Source: Tautonia plasticadhaerens (GTDB lineage: Bacteria; Planctomycetota; Planctomycetia; Isosphaerales; Isosphaeraceae). From it: a stretch of DNA of 64,000 bases. The stretch is taken from positions 2,294,001-2,358,000 of the forward strand of contig NZ_CP036426.1 in assembly GCF_007752535.1 (NCBI RefSeq), written 5' to 3'. Each line of letters starts with the position of its first letter. Within the stretch, counting starts at the first letter, position 1. The notes under the pieces are model-generated. The model had not been told where the DNA came from. It did not search any database and worked only from the letters and a program-made list of their open reading frames with translations. A program made the position numbers and the translations under genes. This document shows positions 42,794-52,842 of the stretch, piece by piece.

Positions 42794-45700
42794 TCATCGG
42801 GCCGGGGCCGGGCCGCCCTCCTCCCCCCGGGCCTCGGCGATCGCACCGGGGTCGGGGTCGGGGCCCCGGCCGAAGAGGAGGTAGAGCACCGGCAGGGAGA
42901 TCATCGTCAGGATCGTGGCCGAAGCCATGCCGAAGACGACGACCGTGGCCAGCGGTCGCTGGACCTCGGCCCCGAAGCCCGTGGAGAGGGCCATCGGCAG
43001 GAACCCGAGCGCCGCGACCGTGCCGGTCATCAGGACCGGGCGGAGCCGCTCCAGGGCGGCTTCCCGGATCGCCTCCGCCCTGGGCATCCCCAGCCGCATC
43101 CGGCCGTGGACGGCGTTGATCAGGACCAGCCCCATCAGCATCGACGCCCCGTTCAGGGCGATGAACCCGACCCCGGCCGAGATCGTGAACGGCATGCCCC
43201 GCAGCCAGAGCCCGAAGACCCCGCCGTTGGTGGCGAAGAACAGGCCGGTGAAGATCAGCAGCGCATCCCGCAGCGAGTTGAACGTCAGGTACAGCAGGCT
43301 CATCGTCAGGATCAGCGAGAGCGGCACCACCAGGTTCAGTCGGTCCCGGGCCCGGATCAGGTTCTCGAACTGGCCCCCCCACTCGATCGCGTAGCCGGAG
43401 GGCAGGGCGACCTCCGAGGCGATCCTCCCCCGGGCCTCCTCGACGAAGGTGCCCACGTCGCGGCCCCGGACGTTCGCCTGGACGATGATCCGGCGCTTGC
43501 CCCACTCCCGGGGGATGGCCGCCGGGCCGACCTCGTCCTCGAACCGGACCAGCCTCGTCAGGGGGAGCCGGGCCCCGTCCGCGGTGGGGATGAGGATGTC
43601 CTTCAGGGCGTCGGGGTTGTCCCGGTAGGCCTCCGGCAGTCGGACGACCAGCGGGAACCGCCGGCCCCCCTCCTCCTCGAAGATCTCGCCGACCGTCGAG
43701 CCGCCGACCGCCTCGATCGCGTCGAGCACCACCCGGGCCGGGACGCCGTGCCGGGAGACGGCCTGGCGGTCGACCGCGATCCTCATGACCGGCAGGCCGG
43801 TGACCTGCTCGACGCTCACGTCGGCCGCGCCGGGGATCTGCTCGACCACCCGGGCAATCTCCGACGCCTTTGACTGGAGCGTCTCCAGGTCGTCCCCGAA
43901 CAGCTTGATGCCCAGGTCGGCGCGGATGCCGGCGATCATCTCGTTGATCCGCTGCTCGATCGGCTGGCTGAAGACGGCCTCCATGCCCGGCAGCTCGTCG
44001 ACGACCTCGGCCATCTGGTTGACCAGATCCTCCTGGTCGACCGCCCGGGTCCAGCCCCCCCGCGGCTTGAGGGTGACGAACACGTCGCTCAGTTCCAGCC
44101 CCATCGGATCGGTGGCGACCTCGGCGGTGCCGGTGCGGGTCCAGACGTCGTCGATCTCGTCGGGAAACTCCTCCAGCAGGATCTGCTCCAGCCTCGTCCC
44201 GTAGCGCTGCGACTCCTCCAGGTTCACGCTCGCCAGGCGGACGGTGTTGAAGACGAGGGAGCCCTCCGCCAGCCTCGGGATGAACTCCGAGCCCAGCCCC
44301 AGGCCGATCCGGGCCGCGACCAGGGTCAGCAGCACCAGCGCCCCGAGCGTCGGCATGGGGTTCCGCAAGGCCAGGTCGAGCAACGGGCGATAGAGGGCGT
44401 GGGCGACCCGGTCGATGATCGTCTCCTTCTCCGACATCCCCTTGCTCAGGCCGAAGGAGGCGAGCACCGGCATGAGCGTCAGCGACAGGACCATCGAGCC
44501 GAGCAGGGCGAAGATCACCGTCAGCGCCATCGGCCGGAACATCTTCCCCTCGACCCCTTCGAGCGTGAGGATCGGCAGGTAGACGACCATGATGATCAGC
44601 TCGCCGAACATCGTCGGCTTGCGGACCTCGACGGCGGCGTCCCGGACGACCTCCAGCTTCGGGCGGTCGGTCCGGTCGTGCGAGAGCCTCCGCACGCAGT
44701 TCTCGATCATCACGACCGAGCTATCGACCACCAGGCCGAAGTCGATCGCCCCGAGGCTCATCAGGCTGCCGGCGATCCCCACCCGCTGCATCATCGAGAC
44801 GGCGAAGAGCATCGACAGCGGGATCGCGGCGGCGACGATCAGCCCGGCCCTCAGGTTGCCGAGGAATGCGAAGAGCACGGCGATCACCAGGATCGCCCCC
44901 TCGAACAGGTTCTTCTCCACGGTGTGCAGGACCCGCGCGATCAGGTCGGTCCGGCGGTAGACCACCTTCACGTCCACATCCGGCGGCAGGAGTTGCCGGA
45001 CGTCCGCCATCGCGGCCTCCAGCGCATTGGTCACCTCCCGGGAGTTCTCCCCCATCCTCATGAAGGCGAGGCCGAGGACCACCTCCCCCTTGCCGTGGGC
45101 GGTGGTGCCGCCCCGTCGGATGGCGTGGCCGATGTCGACCTCGGCCACGTCCCGGACCCGGATCGGCACGCCGCCGACGGAGGTGATGACCACGTCGGAG
45201 ATGTCCTCCGTCGTGTGCAAGAGCCCGACCCCCTGCACCAGGTGGACCTGCCCGGCCTGGTCGACCGGCCCGCCGCCGACGTTGGTGTTGTTCTCCCTCA
45301 GGGCGAGCGTCAGGTCGTCGAAGGTCAGGTGGTACTTGGCCAGCTTGTCGGGGTCGACCTTCACCTCGTACTGCTTGGCGAAGCCCCCCAGGGTGTTGAT
45401 CTCGGCCACGCCCGGCACCCGGATCAGGCGGGGGCGGACGACCCAGTCGTGCAGCGTCCTCAGCTCGGTCAGGTCGTAGGCGTCGCTGGTCAGGTAGTAG
45501 TGGTAGATCTCCCCCAGGCCGGTGGCAACGGGCCCCATCTGGGGGGGGTCGATCCCCGGAGACAGGCGCAGGTTGGAGAGGCGTTCGGTGATCTGCTGCC
45601 GGGCGAAGTAGATATCGGTCGCCTCGTCGAAAATGGCCACCACCTGCGAGAGCCCGAACTTGGAGATCGACCGCACCTCCTCCAGGCCCTTCAGACCGCC

Positions 45701-45919
45701 GAGCGCCAGCTCGACCGGGTAGGTGACCAGCAGCTCGATCTGCTCCGGGGTCATCGACGGGGCGACGGTGTTGATCTGCACCTGGTTGGGCGTCGTGTCC
45801 GGGAAGGCGTCCAGCGGCAGCCTGAGCGCCGAGTTCACCCCGACGAAGACGAGCAGGCCGGCCAGCAGCAGGACGACGACGCGGTTCTGCAGGCTGAAGT
45901 TGATCAGGGCGTTGAGCAT
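42794..45919 (-). CDS. CzcA/CusA-type heavy-metal RND efflux pump (inner-membrane component)
   Basis: 1041 aa, full-length HME-RND transporter. N-terminus MLNALINFSLQNRVVVLLLAGLLVF then porter-domain segments (FPDTTPNQVQINTVAPSMTPE, ARQQITERLSNLRLSPGI). The proton-relay helix reads LGAIDFGLVVDSSVVMIEN, in which Asp, Asp and Glu are spaced i, i+6 and i+13 as in CzcA. A second helix bundle follows (FGMASATILTMISLPVLYL). Metal specificity is not assigned; the CzcA-like relay suits Zn/Co/Cd or Cu/Ag exporters. It forms an operon with the fusion protein 40 bp upstream. No outer-membrane CzcC gene in the window. Confidence 0.95.
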   Translation of the reverse strand: MLNALINFSLQNRVVVLLLAGLLVFVGVNSALRLPLDAFPDTTPNQVQINTVAPSMTPEQIELLVTYPVELALGGLKGLEEVRSISKFGLSQVVAIFDEATDIYFARQQITERLSNLRLSPGIDPPQMGPVATGLGEIYHYYLTSDAYDLTELRTLHDWVVRPRLIRVPGVAEINTLGGFAKQYEVKVDPDKLAKYHLTFDDLTLALRENNTNVGGGPVDQAGQVHLVQGVGLLHTTEDISDVVITSVGGVPIRVRDVAEVDIGHAIRRGGTTAHGKGEVVLGLAFMRMGENSREVTNALEAAMADVRQLLPPDVDVKVVYRRTDLIARVLHTVEKNLFEGAILVIAVLFAFLGNLRAGLIVAAAIPLSMLFAVSMMQRVGIAGSLMSLGAIDFGLVVDSSVVMIENCVRRLSHDRTDRPKLEVVRDAAVEVRKPTMFGELIIMVVYLPILTLEGVEGKMFRPMALTVIFALLGSMVLSLTLMPVLASFGLSKGMSEKETIIDRVAHALYRPLLDLALRNPMPTLGALVLLTLVAARIGLGLGSEFIPRLAEGSLVFNTVRLASVNLEESQRYGTRLEQILLEEFPDEIDDVWTRTGTAEVATDPMGLELSDVFVTLKPRGGWTRAVDQEDLVNQMAEVVDELPGMEAVFSQPIEQRINEMIAGIRADLGIKLFGDDLETLQSKASEIARVVEQIPGAADVSVEQVTGLPVMRIAVDRQAVSRHGVPARVVLDAIEAVGGSTVGEIFEEEGGRRFPLVVRLPEAYRDNPDALKDILIPTADGARLPLTRLVRFEDEVGPAAIPREWGKRRIIVQANVRGRDVGTFVEEARGRIASEVALPSGYAIEWGGQFENLIRARDRLNLVVPLSLILTMSLLYLTFNSLRDALLIFTGLFFATNGGVFGLWLRGMPFTISAGVGFIALNGASMLMGLVLINAVHGRMRLGMPRAEAIREAALERLRPVLMTGTVAALGFLPMALSTGFGAEVQRPLATVVVFGMASATILTMISLPVLYLLFGRGPDPDPGAIAEARGEEGGPAPAR

Positions 45920-45959
45920 CTCGGGGGCCTCCGGCGGCTGAGTGGGGGTGGATCGGCCG

Positions 45960-47258
45960 TCAATCGCCGACGAGCTCGTCCCGACGCAGTTCGGTCATCA
46001 GCAGGAAGGAGCCGGTGCTCACCACCTCCCGATCGGCGTCGAGCCCCCAGGTCACCTCGACCATCCCCGGCTCAGGGAGGTCCCGGATCTCGACCCGCTG
46101 CGGCACATAGGCCCCGTCCTCCCGGGCGAGGAAGACCAGGCCGACGCCCGGGGCGAAGTCCTGCACGGCCGACCTCGGCAGCACGACCGCCTCGCGCGGA
46201 TCGCCGACGACGATCGTCCCCCGGCCGTACTGCCCGGCCCGGAGCTGCCGGTCGGGGTCCTCCAGCACGCCGAGCACCCGGACGGTCCGGGTCCCCGGAT
46301 TCACCGAGGCCTCGACCCACTCGACCTCGCCCTCGGCTTCCAGGCCCGGGAGGCCGGGAACCTCGAAGGTGACCGGCTGCCCCGGCTCCACGAGCCGGTA
46401 GTCCGACTCCGGGATGTCGATCCAGACCCAGAGCTTCGACAGGTCGGTGAGCTGGAACATCACCGTGTTCTGCTCCAGCGCCTCGCCGACGACCGCATGC
46501 AGCTCGACGACCGTGCCGTCGATCGGCGCCACCACGTCCAGCAGCGAGGAGGTGTCCCGGTCCTTGGTGATCCGGGCCAGGTCCTCGTCGTCCAGGCCGA
46601 GATTGCGGAGCTTCTGGCGGGCGCCGAGCAGGTCGGCCCTGGACTTGTTCAGTTGGGCCCGAGCCTCGACCTCGTTGGCCCTGGGCAGGGCGTCCTTGGC
46701 CGTCAGCGACTCGGTCCTCCGGAGCGTCTCCTCGGCCAGGTCGACCATCGCGCGGACGGCCAGGTAGTCGGCCTTGGCCGAGCCGACCTCGGCCGAGTCG
46801 ACCACCGCCATCGTCCGGCCCGCCTCGAAGCGGTCCCCGTGGTCGGCGTTCACCTCGCGGACGACGCAGCGGACCCGGGGGGTCACCTCGGCGAAGAGGT
46901 GGGAGTCGTAGGCCGTCTCGGCGTTCCCGGCGACGCGGTCGACGACCGTCCTGGACTCCGACCGGACCGTCTCCAGGCCGATCCGGGCCGCGACCTCCGC
47001 CGACCTGAGCCGGACCACCGGCAGCACCCGTCGGGTCGCCGGCCCCTCGGGGGCCGGGTGGGAGGCGTACCAACCGTCGTCGATCGTCTCCTCATCCGCG
47101 ACGGCAGAGGAGGTGTCTCCCTCCGGACCGGCGGCCTCCTGCTCGTCCCCCCTGAGGATCGGGATGGGGAGCAGCTCCGGGGCCACGATGACGACTCCGA
47201 CGACGACCATCGCGGCGACGATCGCGACGGTCGGCAGCCAGGACAGGACGAGGCGCAT
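45960..47258 (-). CDS. RND efflux membrane-fusion protein (CzcB/CusB-like)
   Basis: 432 aa. Hydrophobic anchor at the N-terminus (LPTVAIVAAMVVVGVVIVAPELL). Core: VTPRVRCVVREVNADHGDRFEAG (first lipoyl-like half), an alpha-hairpin (DYLAVRAMVDLAEETLRRTE, EVEARAQLNKSRADLLGARQ), VVAPIDGTVVELHAVVGEALEQN (second lipoyl half) and a beta-barrel (LWVWIDIPESDYRLVEPGQPV). It should bridge the pump and an outer-membrane channel. Directly upstream of the pump gene, same strand, 40-bp spacing. The His-rich metal-binding N-terminus of CzcB is absent. Confidence 0.93.
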   Translation of the reverse strand: MRLVLSWLPTVAIVAAMVVVGVVIVAPELLPIPILRGDEQEAAGPEGDTSSAVADEETIDDGWYASHPAPEGPATRRVLPVVRLRSAEVAARIGLETVRSESRTVVDRVAGNAETAYDSHLFAEVTPRVRCVVREVNADHGDRFEAGRTMAVVDSAEVGSAKADYLAVRAMVDLAEETLRRTESLTAKDALPRANEVEARAQLNKSRADLLGARQKLRNLGLDDEDLARITKDRDTSSLLDVVAPIDGTVVELHAVVGEALEQNTVMFQLTDLSKLWVWIDIPESDYRLVEPGQPVTFEVPGLPGLEAEGEVEWVEASVNPGTRTVRVLGVLEDPDRQLRAGQYGRGTIVVGDPREAVVLPRSAVQDFAPGVGLVFLAREDGAYVPQRVEIRDLPEPGMVEVTWGLDADREVVSTGSFLLMTELRRDELVGD

Positions 47259-47408
47259 GGCGGATTCCCTCCGGCGTTGGGGCGGGGTGACTCCCCGGCC
47301 AGGGCGGATGAAGATGGGGTGGGGTCGATCCAGCGGGGATGGACGGGGATCCGGGCCGGGTCGGCGATCAACCGACCGGCCGGCAGCGGGGGAGGGAGGG
47401 AGGGCGCC

Positions 47409-47807
47409 TCAGCAGCGGAAATTCTGGAGCAGCGCGCGCACCGTCATCGCGTCAAGTGGCACGGGTGGCGGGGTCGGCGGCCGGGCGGCCCGATCGGGCA
47501 GGAGGCCGGCGAGGCCGACCGAGCAGAGGGGCACCGGCGGTCCCGGGTCGGTGAGCTCGACCCCGGTCCGGTCGGCGGGGGGGCAATCGGGGCAGGTCGT
47601 CGAGGTGGCCCCGTCGCACATGCAGGCGCCGGCCTCGGAGGCGCGATCCTCCGGGTTGGTGAGGTCGTCCGAGGGGACCGACTCGGCCCCCCCCCAGGCG
47701 AAGAGCGATCGCGTGGGCATGTCGTGGACGTTCTGCCCCGTCAGGCACGGGCAACAGATGATCCGGACGACCAGGTACAGGTGCAGCAGCACCGCCACGC
47801 GAGGCAT
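47409..47807 (-). CDS. Small exported Cys-rich protein, metal-efflux neighbour
   Basis: 132 aa. Hydrophobic start (VAVLLHLYLVVRIICCPCLTG) suggests a signal or membrane anchor. Cys residues cluster as CCPC, CMCDG, CPDCPP, LCSVG and a final NFRC, which could bind soft metals. No named family recognised. It precedes the CzcB/CzcA genes on the same strand (150 bp gap) and may be part of the resistance unit. Annotation is by context and composition. Confidence 0.65.
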   Translation of the reverse strand: MPRVAVLLHLYLVVRIICCPCLTGQNVHDMPTRSLFAWGGAESVPSDDLTNPEDRASEAGACMCDGATSTTCPDCPPADRTGVELTDPGPPVPLCSVGLAGLLPDRAARPPTPPPVPLDAMTVRALLQNFRC

Positions 47808-48029
47808 GGGGGACGGACCTTCCCGGGCTCGTGGGGCCTCCCACGATGGCAGATCGGCACACCCTTACGATAGCCGCCCCGGGCGGGCAGTCAAGCGCGG
47901 GCGGCGGGGGACTTGTCCCGCCCCGGGGCGGCCACTAGACTCGGGACCATCCTCGGACGAGGCCCCTCCCATCGGGGCCCTCCGACGCGACCCAACGCCA
48001 TCCTCTTCCTTGCGGCGCGAGACCCTGCG

Positions 48030-49343
48030 ATGCCCGAGTTCTTCCCCGACGTCCCGAAGATCCCCTTCGAAGGCCCCGACTCGAAGAATCCGCTGGCGTT
48101 CAAGCATTACGACCCGGACGAGCTCGTCGGCGGCAAGCCGATGAAGGACCACCTGCGGTTCTCCGTCGCCTACTGGCACACCTTCACCAATCCCCTGGCC
48201 GACCCCTTCGGCCCCGGCACGGCCCTCCGGCCCTGGGACGACGGCACCCCCACCGTCGAGAACGCCTCCCGGCGCGCCCGGGCCGCCTTCGAGTTCCTGG
48301 AGAAGCTCGGCGCCCCCTTCTACTGCTTCCACGACCGCGACGTCTCCCCCGAGGGGAAGACCCTCAAGGAGACCAACGCTAACCTCGACGCCGTCGCCGG
48401 GGTGCTGAAAGAGGAGCAGCAACGCACCGGCGTCACGCTGCTCTGGGGCACGGCCAACCTCTTCAGCAACCCCCGATACATGCACGGCGCCTCCACCAGC
48501 CCCAACTTCGACGCCTTCGCCTTCGCCGGCGCCCAGGTGAAGAAGATGATGGAAGTCACCAAGGAACTCGGCGGCGGCGGCTACACCTTCTGGGGGGGCC
48601 GGGAGGGCTACTCGACGCTGCTCAACACCGACCTGAAGCGCGAGCTGGACCACCTCGGCCGGTTCCTGAACATGGCCGTCGACTACAAGAAGGCGATCGG
48701 CTTCGACGGCCAGTTCTACATCGAGCCCAAGCCGATGGAGCCGACCAAGCACCAGTACGACAGCGACACCGAGAGCTGCCTGAACTTCCTCCGCACCTAC
48801 GACCTGCTCGGCCACTTCAAGCTCAACCTGGAGACCAACCACGCCACCCTCGCCGGCCACGAGATGCAGCACGAGCTGCGGATGGCCGCCGCCTCCGGCG
48901 TGCTCGGCTCGATGGACGCCAACACCGGCGACCCCATGCTCGGCTGGGACACCGACCAGTTCCCCACCAACATCTACCTGACCGCCACCTGCATGCTCGA
49001 GGTCCTGGAGATGGGCGGCTGGACCACCGGCGGCATCAACTTCGACGCCAAAGTCCGCCGCGAGTCCTTCGAGCCGGTCGACCTCTTCCACGCCCACATC
49101 GGCGGCATGGACGCCTTCGCCCGGGGCCTGAAGATCGCCCACAAGATCCGGGAGGACGGCCGCCTCTCGAAGTTCGTCACCGACCGCTACGCCAGCTGGG
49201 ACTCCGAACTCGGCCGCAAGGTCGAGTCGGCCCGGGCCACCTTCGCCGACCTGGAGTCCTACATCCTGCCCAAGGGGGACGTCACCCCCAACGTCAGCGG
49301 CCGCCAGGAGATGCTGGAGAACCTCATCAACGAGTTCATCTGA
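48030..49343 (+). CDS. xylA: Xylose isomerase
   Basis: 437 aa, class II form. Catalyses the xylose-xylulose interconversion and can isomerise glucose. Hallmarks: [38 protein letters not shown] (catalytic His and metal ligands), [72 protein letters not shown] and [24 protein letters not shown]. All active-site stretches are present. Start at 48030 ([15 protein letters not shown]). Its stop overlaps the converging GT87-like gene by 8 bases. No xylulokinase is nearby. Confidence 0.97.
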   Translation: MPEFFPDVPKIPFEGPDSKNPLAFKHYDPDELVGGKPMKDHLRFSVAYWHTFTNPLADPFGPGTALRPWDDGTPTVENASRRARAAFEFLEKLGAPFYCFHDRDVSPEGKTLKETNANLDAVAGVLKEEQQRTGVTLLWGTANLFSNPRYMHGASTSPNFDAFAFAGAQVKKMMEVTKELGGGGYTFWGGREGYSTLLNTDLKRELDHLGRFLNMAVDYKKAIGFDGQFYIEPKPMEPTKHQYDSDTESCLNFLRTYDLLGHFKLNLETNHATLAGHEMQHELRMAAASGVLGSMDANTGDPMLGWDTDQFPTNIYLTATCMLEVLEMGGWTTGGINFDAKVRRESFEPVDLFHAHIGGMDAFARGLKIAHKIREDGRLSKFVTDRYASWDSELGRKVESARATFADLESYILPKGDVTPNVSGRQEMLENLINEFI

Positions 49344-50670
49344 TTTCGGCGATCGAGATCGACCCGGGCCGGAGGCCGCGCCGCCCCCGGGCGGCCTCCG
49401 GAGCCTCGGACGCCAGTCCCGACGCCTTCCGGCAGAGGCTCAGGCCGACCGCCGCCAGCCCGCCGAGCTTGAACGCCAGGACCAGGGCCCCGTCGATCTT
49501 CAGGTCGAATGGCTGCCACCAGAGCAGCAAGTACGCCATCAGCAGGTGGACCGCCGCCGGATCCCGGCGGTCCCAGACGGCCAGGGCCGCCAGGGGGAGG
49601 AAGAACAGGTTGTAGTCGCTCGCCATCGGCGGCACGAACGTCGCGGCGGCGACGACCCAGAGCATCAGGGGCCAGAGCAGGCGCGCATCCGCTCCCGACC
49701 GGGCCACTCGCCAGCACACCAGCCCGACTAGGGGCAGGATGACCGCCGCCGCCATCGCCGGGCCGGGCAGCCCGGCAAGGTCGGTCAGGTCCCAGTAGGT
49801 CCAGAACGATCGCCAGCAGCCCGACAGGGAATGATCGCAGGGGTGGATCGCGTCCGACCGCATCGCCTCGGCCATCGCCACGCCGGCCTTCATGTTCTCG
49901 AACGAGGCGAGCAGCCATTTCAGGTCGACCAGGCCGATGATCGCCCCCGCCCCGACGAACCCGCCGACCGCGTGCCATCGCCGGAGCGCCAGGAGGCCGA
50001 CCAGGACCAGGCCCGGGTAGTATTTCACATAGGCGGCGACCACGAAGAGCAGGCCCGCCAGCAGGTCGAGCCCCCTGGTCCCCCTCCGCATCGCCGCGAC
50101 GCCCCCGGCCAGCAGCGGCAAGACGAGGACGTCGCACTGTCCCCGCTCCATGGCGAACAGGACCGGCGTGCTGAAGAGGACCGCCGAGAGCAGGACCGTC
50201 AGGGGGACCGGCTGGAGGCCGAGCTCCCGCCTCGTCCTCCAGGTCCTCACCGTCGCGGCGATCGTCAACGCGGCGATGCCGACGAGCCAGACCGCCACCG
50301 CCTCCCGGATCCCCATCAGGCTCGTCCAGGTGAAGAGCCGGGGCACCAGCGGCGGGTACGGGAAGGCGAGCCAGGAGACCTCCGGCTCGTATGGGTTCCT
50401 CCCCTCGGCCCAGATCCGGGCGGTCCGGGCGATGTGGAAGATGAAGTCCCCGCCCAGGACGTGCATCTCGGGGACCCAGAAGTCCTCCCCCTTGTCGAGC
50501 CGGTTCTCCAGGTAGCCGTCGAGCCACATCGAGGCCCAGCAGCAGAGGAGCACCGCCCCCAGCACGGTCCCGGCGAGACGCCAGGGCGGGCGTCGGCCGG
50601 GGGGATCGGGAGCGTCGGCCCCGGGGACGTCGCCCCGGCTGGGGCTCGAGGGGAGATGGTGGCCGGGCAT
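49336..50670 (-). CDS. DUF2029/GT87-family polytopic membrane glycosyltransferase
   Basis: 444 aa. About 10 hydrophobic helices, for example [21 protein letters not shown] and [20 protein letters not shown]87-type features: an Asp in the first periplasmic loop ([23 protein letters not shown], where GD-x-x-FH resembles the donor motif), [10 protein letters not shown] and [12 protein letters not shown]. Family members use polyprenyl-phosphate mannose or arabinose. Start at 50670 ([10 protein letters not shown]) with GGAGG and GAGG upstream; an in-frame Met at 50802 adds 44 residues. Convergent with xylA, overlapping by 8 bases. Confidence 0.85.
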   Translation of the reverse strand: MPGHHLPSSPSRGDVPGADAPDPPGRRPPWRLAGTVLGAVLLCCWASMWLDGYLENRLDKGEDFWVPEMHVLGGDFIFHIARTARIWAEGRNPYEPEVSWLAFPYPPLVPRLFTWTSLMGIREAVAVWLVGIAALTIAATVRTWRTRRELGLQPVPLTVLLSAVLFSTPVLFAMERGQCDVLVLPLLAGGVAAMRRGTRGLDLLAGLLFVVAAYVKYYPGLVLVGLLALRRWHAVGGFVGAGAIIGLVDLKWLLASFENMKAGVAMAEAMRSDAIHPCDHSLSGCWRSFWTYWDLTDLAGLPGPAMAAAVILPLVGLVCWRVARSGADARLLWPLMLWVVAAATFVPPMASDYNLFFLPLAALAVWDRRDPAAVHLLMAYLLLWWQPFDLKIDGALVLAFKLGGLAAVGLSLCRKASGLASEAPEAARGRRGLRPGSISIAEIR

Positions 50671-50856
50671 CGACCTCGGACCTCCGATCAGGGTTCGACC
50701 GAACCGAGGGCCCGAGGCGTCCGATCGCGTCGGGACGGTCTCCTCCCGAGCGTCTCGGGGGACCAGGCCCGGGATTGGAACAGGACGGGCCGGGGCGGTC
50801 AACTCGGGTCGAGTCGAGCCGCCCCGGCCCCGGAGATCTCCCGAGGGCGACGCCGG

Positions 50857-52419
50857 TCAGGCGCCGCCGGCGGGGTTACGTCGGGCGTTCAGTAGCTGCA
50901 CGGCCCGGTAGTCGTGGCTCCCCGGGCCCCCGGAGAGGCCCTGGACGCCCGGGGTCCGGCCCGGCCCCAGCCTCGGCCGATACGGGGCACCGGGGGTGCC
51001 CGGGGGCACCACCGGCCCTCGCTCCAGCCTCACCCGCTCGGCGAAGAAGGCCTGGTCGGCGGCGCCCGGGGAGACCGCCGGGTTGAGGCTATTGTCGATC
51101 AGCCCCTCGACCTTGGCGTTGATGTAGCCGCTCGGGACCACCAGGTCACCGGCGCTGCCGAAGACTCCTCCGAACGGCTGGACCGAGGCGGCGAAGATCG
51201 AGTCGAACACGTCGCCCGCCACCCGGACGGTCATCTGGCCCCCGCCCCCGGCGGTCGGGACCCCGGTCGTCCCGCTCGCGGGCGAGTAGCCGGCCAGGAC
51301 CGTCGTGTTCACCACGTCCCCGCCGAGGGCGATCGACCCCGCATTGCCCCCGACCAGGACCGACGAGGCGACCGCCCCCCGGTTGGCGTTGAGCTGCTCC
51401 ATCTCGCCGGCCTGGATCGCCACGGTGTCCATGCCCAGGCCGAAGAGCGCCGTCCGCACCCCTTCCAGGGCCGAGATGCTGACCTTGTTCGTCTCGCCGC
51501 CGATGAAGAAGTTCGTCAGGCGGGCCTCGATGCCGCTGACCTGGACCGAGAGGTTCGTCGCGTTGCCGCCGACCCGGAAGCGGCCGATCGCCCCGGTGGC
51601 CACCTGGCTGCCGGCCACCTGGGGGGCCGCCGAGATGATCGTCGTCCCGCCGGGGTTGTCCCCCTGGAAGATGCCCGAGTCACCCAGGTCGAGGGTGGGA
51701 TCCCCCTCGATGCTGTTGGCCTGGAAGACGTTGAGCCGGCCGGAGACGTTGAAGGTTACGGTGTCCTGGGTGTCGTCGTCGTCCTCGCCCGCGGCATCCT
51801 GGTTGGCCGTCACCACCCGGTCCAGGACGATGCTCGTGCCGACCCGGGCCGGCAGGCCGAGGGAGACCGTGAAGCGGTCCGACCGGTTGTTCCGCGGCAG
51901 CGCCTGGGCCGGGTCGGTGCCGAAGAAGGCCGTCGTGTCCACCCCGCCGAAGTTGAGCGTCGCCACCCCGTCGGGGATGCTGATCATCCCCTGCACCTGC
52001 GCGGTGTCCCCGGGGCTGGTGTCGCCCAGCCAGAAGTCCGGCATGTCGATCGCCAGGATCCCGACCCCGATGCCCGGCCCCGGCGGCGCGCTCGCCGGCG
52101 AGACGAGGTTCTCGAAGAAGACCCGGCCGTCCCCCCCCGGCGCCCGCTGGACGGCGCCGATGAGGCGGGTCTCTCCCGGATTGGCCCCCTGGTAGGTGAT
52201 CGTGTCGATCAGCCCCGCCTGGCCGAGCGGCACCGGGGTCACCCCGTCGGCTCCCGGCTGGTTGACCACCTGCAGGGCCCCGGGGCCGACCAGCCGCAAG
52301 GTCCAGGTGTCCCCGTCGACGTCCACCCCCCGCAACACGGTGGTGAGCAACTGGCGACCCTCCAGGGATTCGGCCCCCGGACGGCAATTCAGAGACCGAC
52401 GGCGCTTCGACGTCGACAT
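50857..52419 (-). CDS. Secreted protein with LEPR-XLL-like N-terminus
   Basis: 520 aa. The beginning SLNCRPGAESLEGRQLLT is a variant of the planctomycete LEPR-XLL sorting motif (L-E-x-R-x-L-L), here with Gly for Pro. The rest is beta-rich with repeats of Gly/Asn-containing strands: GAIGRFRVGGNATNLSVQVSG, SVLVGGNAGSIALGGDVVN and VRVAGDVFDSIFAASVQ. These resemble beta-helix or adhesin-like repeats. A Pro/Gly-rich C-terminus ends GGPGSHDYRAVQLLNARRNP, a tail common in such proteins. Likely cell-surface exported. Start at 52419. Divergent from the HTH gene. Confidence 0.82.
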   Translation of the reverse strand: MSTSKRRRSLNCRPGAESLEGRQLLTTVLRGVDVDGDTWTLRLVGPGALQVVNQPGADGVTPVPLGQAGLIDTITYQGANPGETRLIGAVQRAPGGDGRVFFENLVSPASAPPGPGIGVGILAIDMPDFWLGDTSPGDTAQVQGMISIPDGVATLNFGGVDTTAFFGTDPAQALPRNNRSDRFTVSLGLPARVGTSIVLDRVVTANQDAAGEDDDDTQDTVTFNVSGRLNVFQANSIEGDPTLDLGDSGIFQGDNPGGTTIISAAPQVAGSQVATGAIGRFRVGGNATNLSVQVSGIEARLTNFFIGGETNKVSISALEGVRTALFGLGMDTVAIQAGEMEQLNANRGAVASSVLVGGNAGSIALGGDVVNTTVLAGYSPASGTTGVPTAGGGGQMTVRVAGDVFDSIFAASVQPFGGVFGSAGDLVVPSGYINAKVEGLIDNSLNPAVSPGAADQAFFAERVRLERGPVVPPGTPGAPYRPRLGPGRTPGVQGLSGGPGSHDYRAVQLLNARRNPAGGA

Positions 52420-52842
52420 GGAGACGCACTCCCTGAAGGAGGGGAACCTCGTCCGGGGCGGGAGGCCGGCGGGGCCCGGCTCGCCCCGGCGGGCCCCGAT
52501 CGGGCTCGCCGGCGGCGGCCGGGCCCCACGGCCCCCCCATTCCCCATCCGGCCGCCGCGGCCGCCCCCCATCGCGTTGCGCGGCCGGGACGGCCGTCGTC
52601 CGCCCCCGGCGGCCTCCGACTTCTCCCTTATGGTCGGCTCCCGATCGGCCCCCCTTGAGCAAAATCGTCCCGATCGCCACCATCGGCCCGTACGATCCAT
52701 GTCGGGAAATCGCCCCCACCCGCCCCTTCCAATGCGTGCTGGCACGCATACAATGGGCCCATTCGTCCCGGGCCAGGAGGGCCTTGAGAAGAAGGCCGAA
52801 GGCCGCCGGACGATCCGGGGGCCCGGGCCAGAGGAGGGATCG
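52420..52842. other. Divergent intergenic region with a palindrome
   Basis: 423 bp between the LEPR-like gene and the HTH gene. No supported gene. It includes the perfect palindrome at 52733-52748 (listed separately) and a strong GAGGAGG ribosome site just before 52843. Confidence 0.45.
52733..52748. promoter_or_regulatory. Inverted repeat, candidate operator
   Basis: TGCGTGC-TG-GCACGCA, two perfect 7-bp arms with a 2-bp spacer, 95 bases before the start of the HTH regulator and about 315 bases upstream of the LEPR-like gene. Size and symmetry suit a dimeric regulator, possibly the adjacent HTH protein itself. Not tested. Confidence 0.35.
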
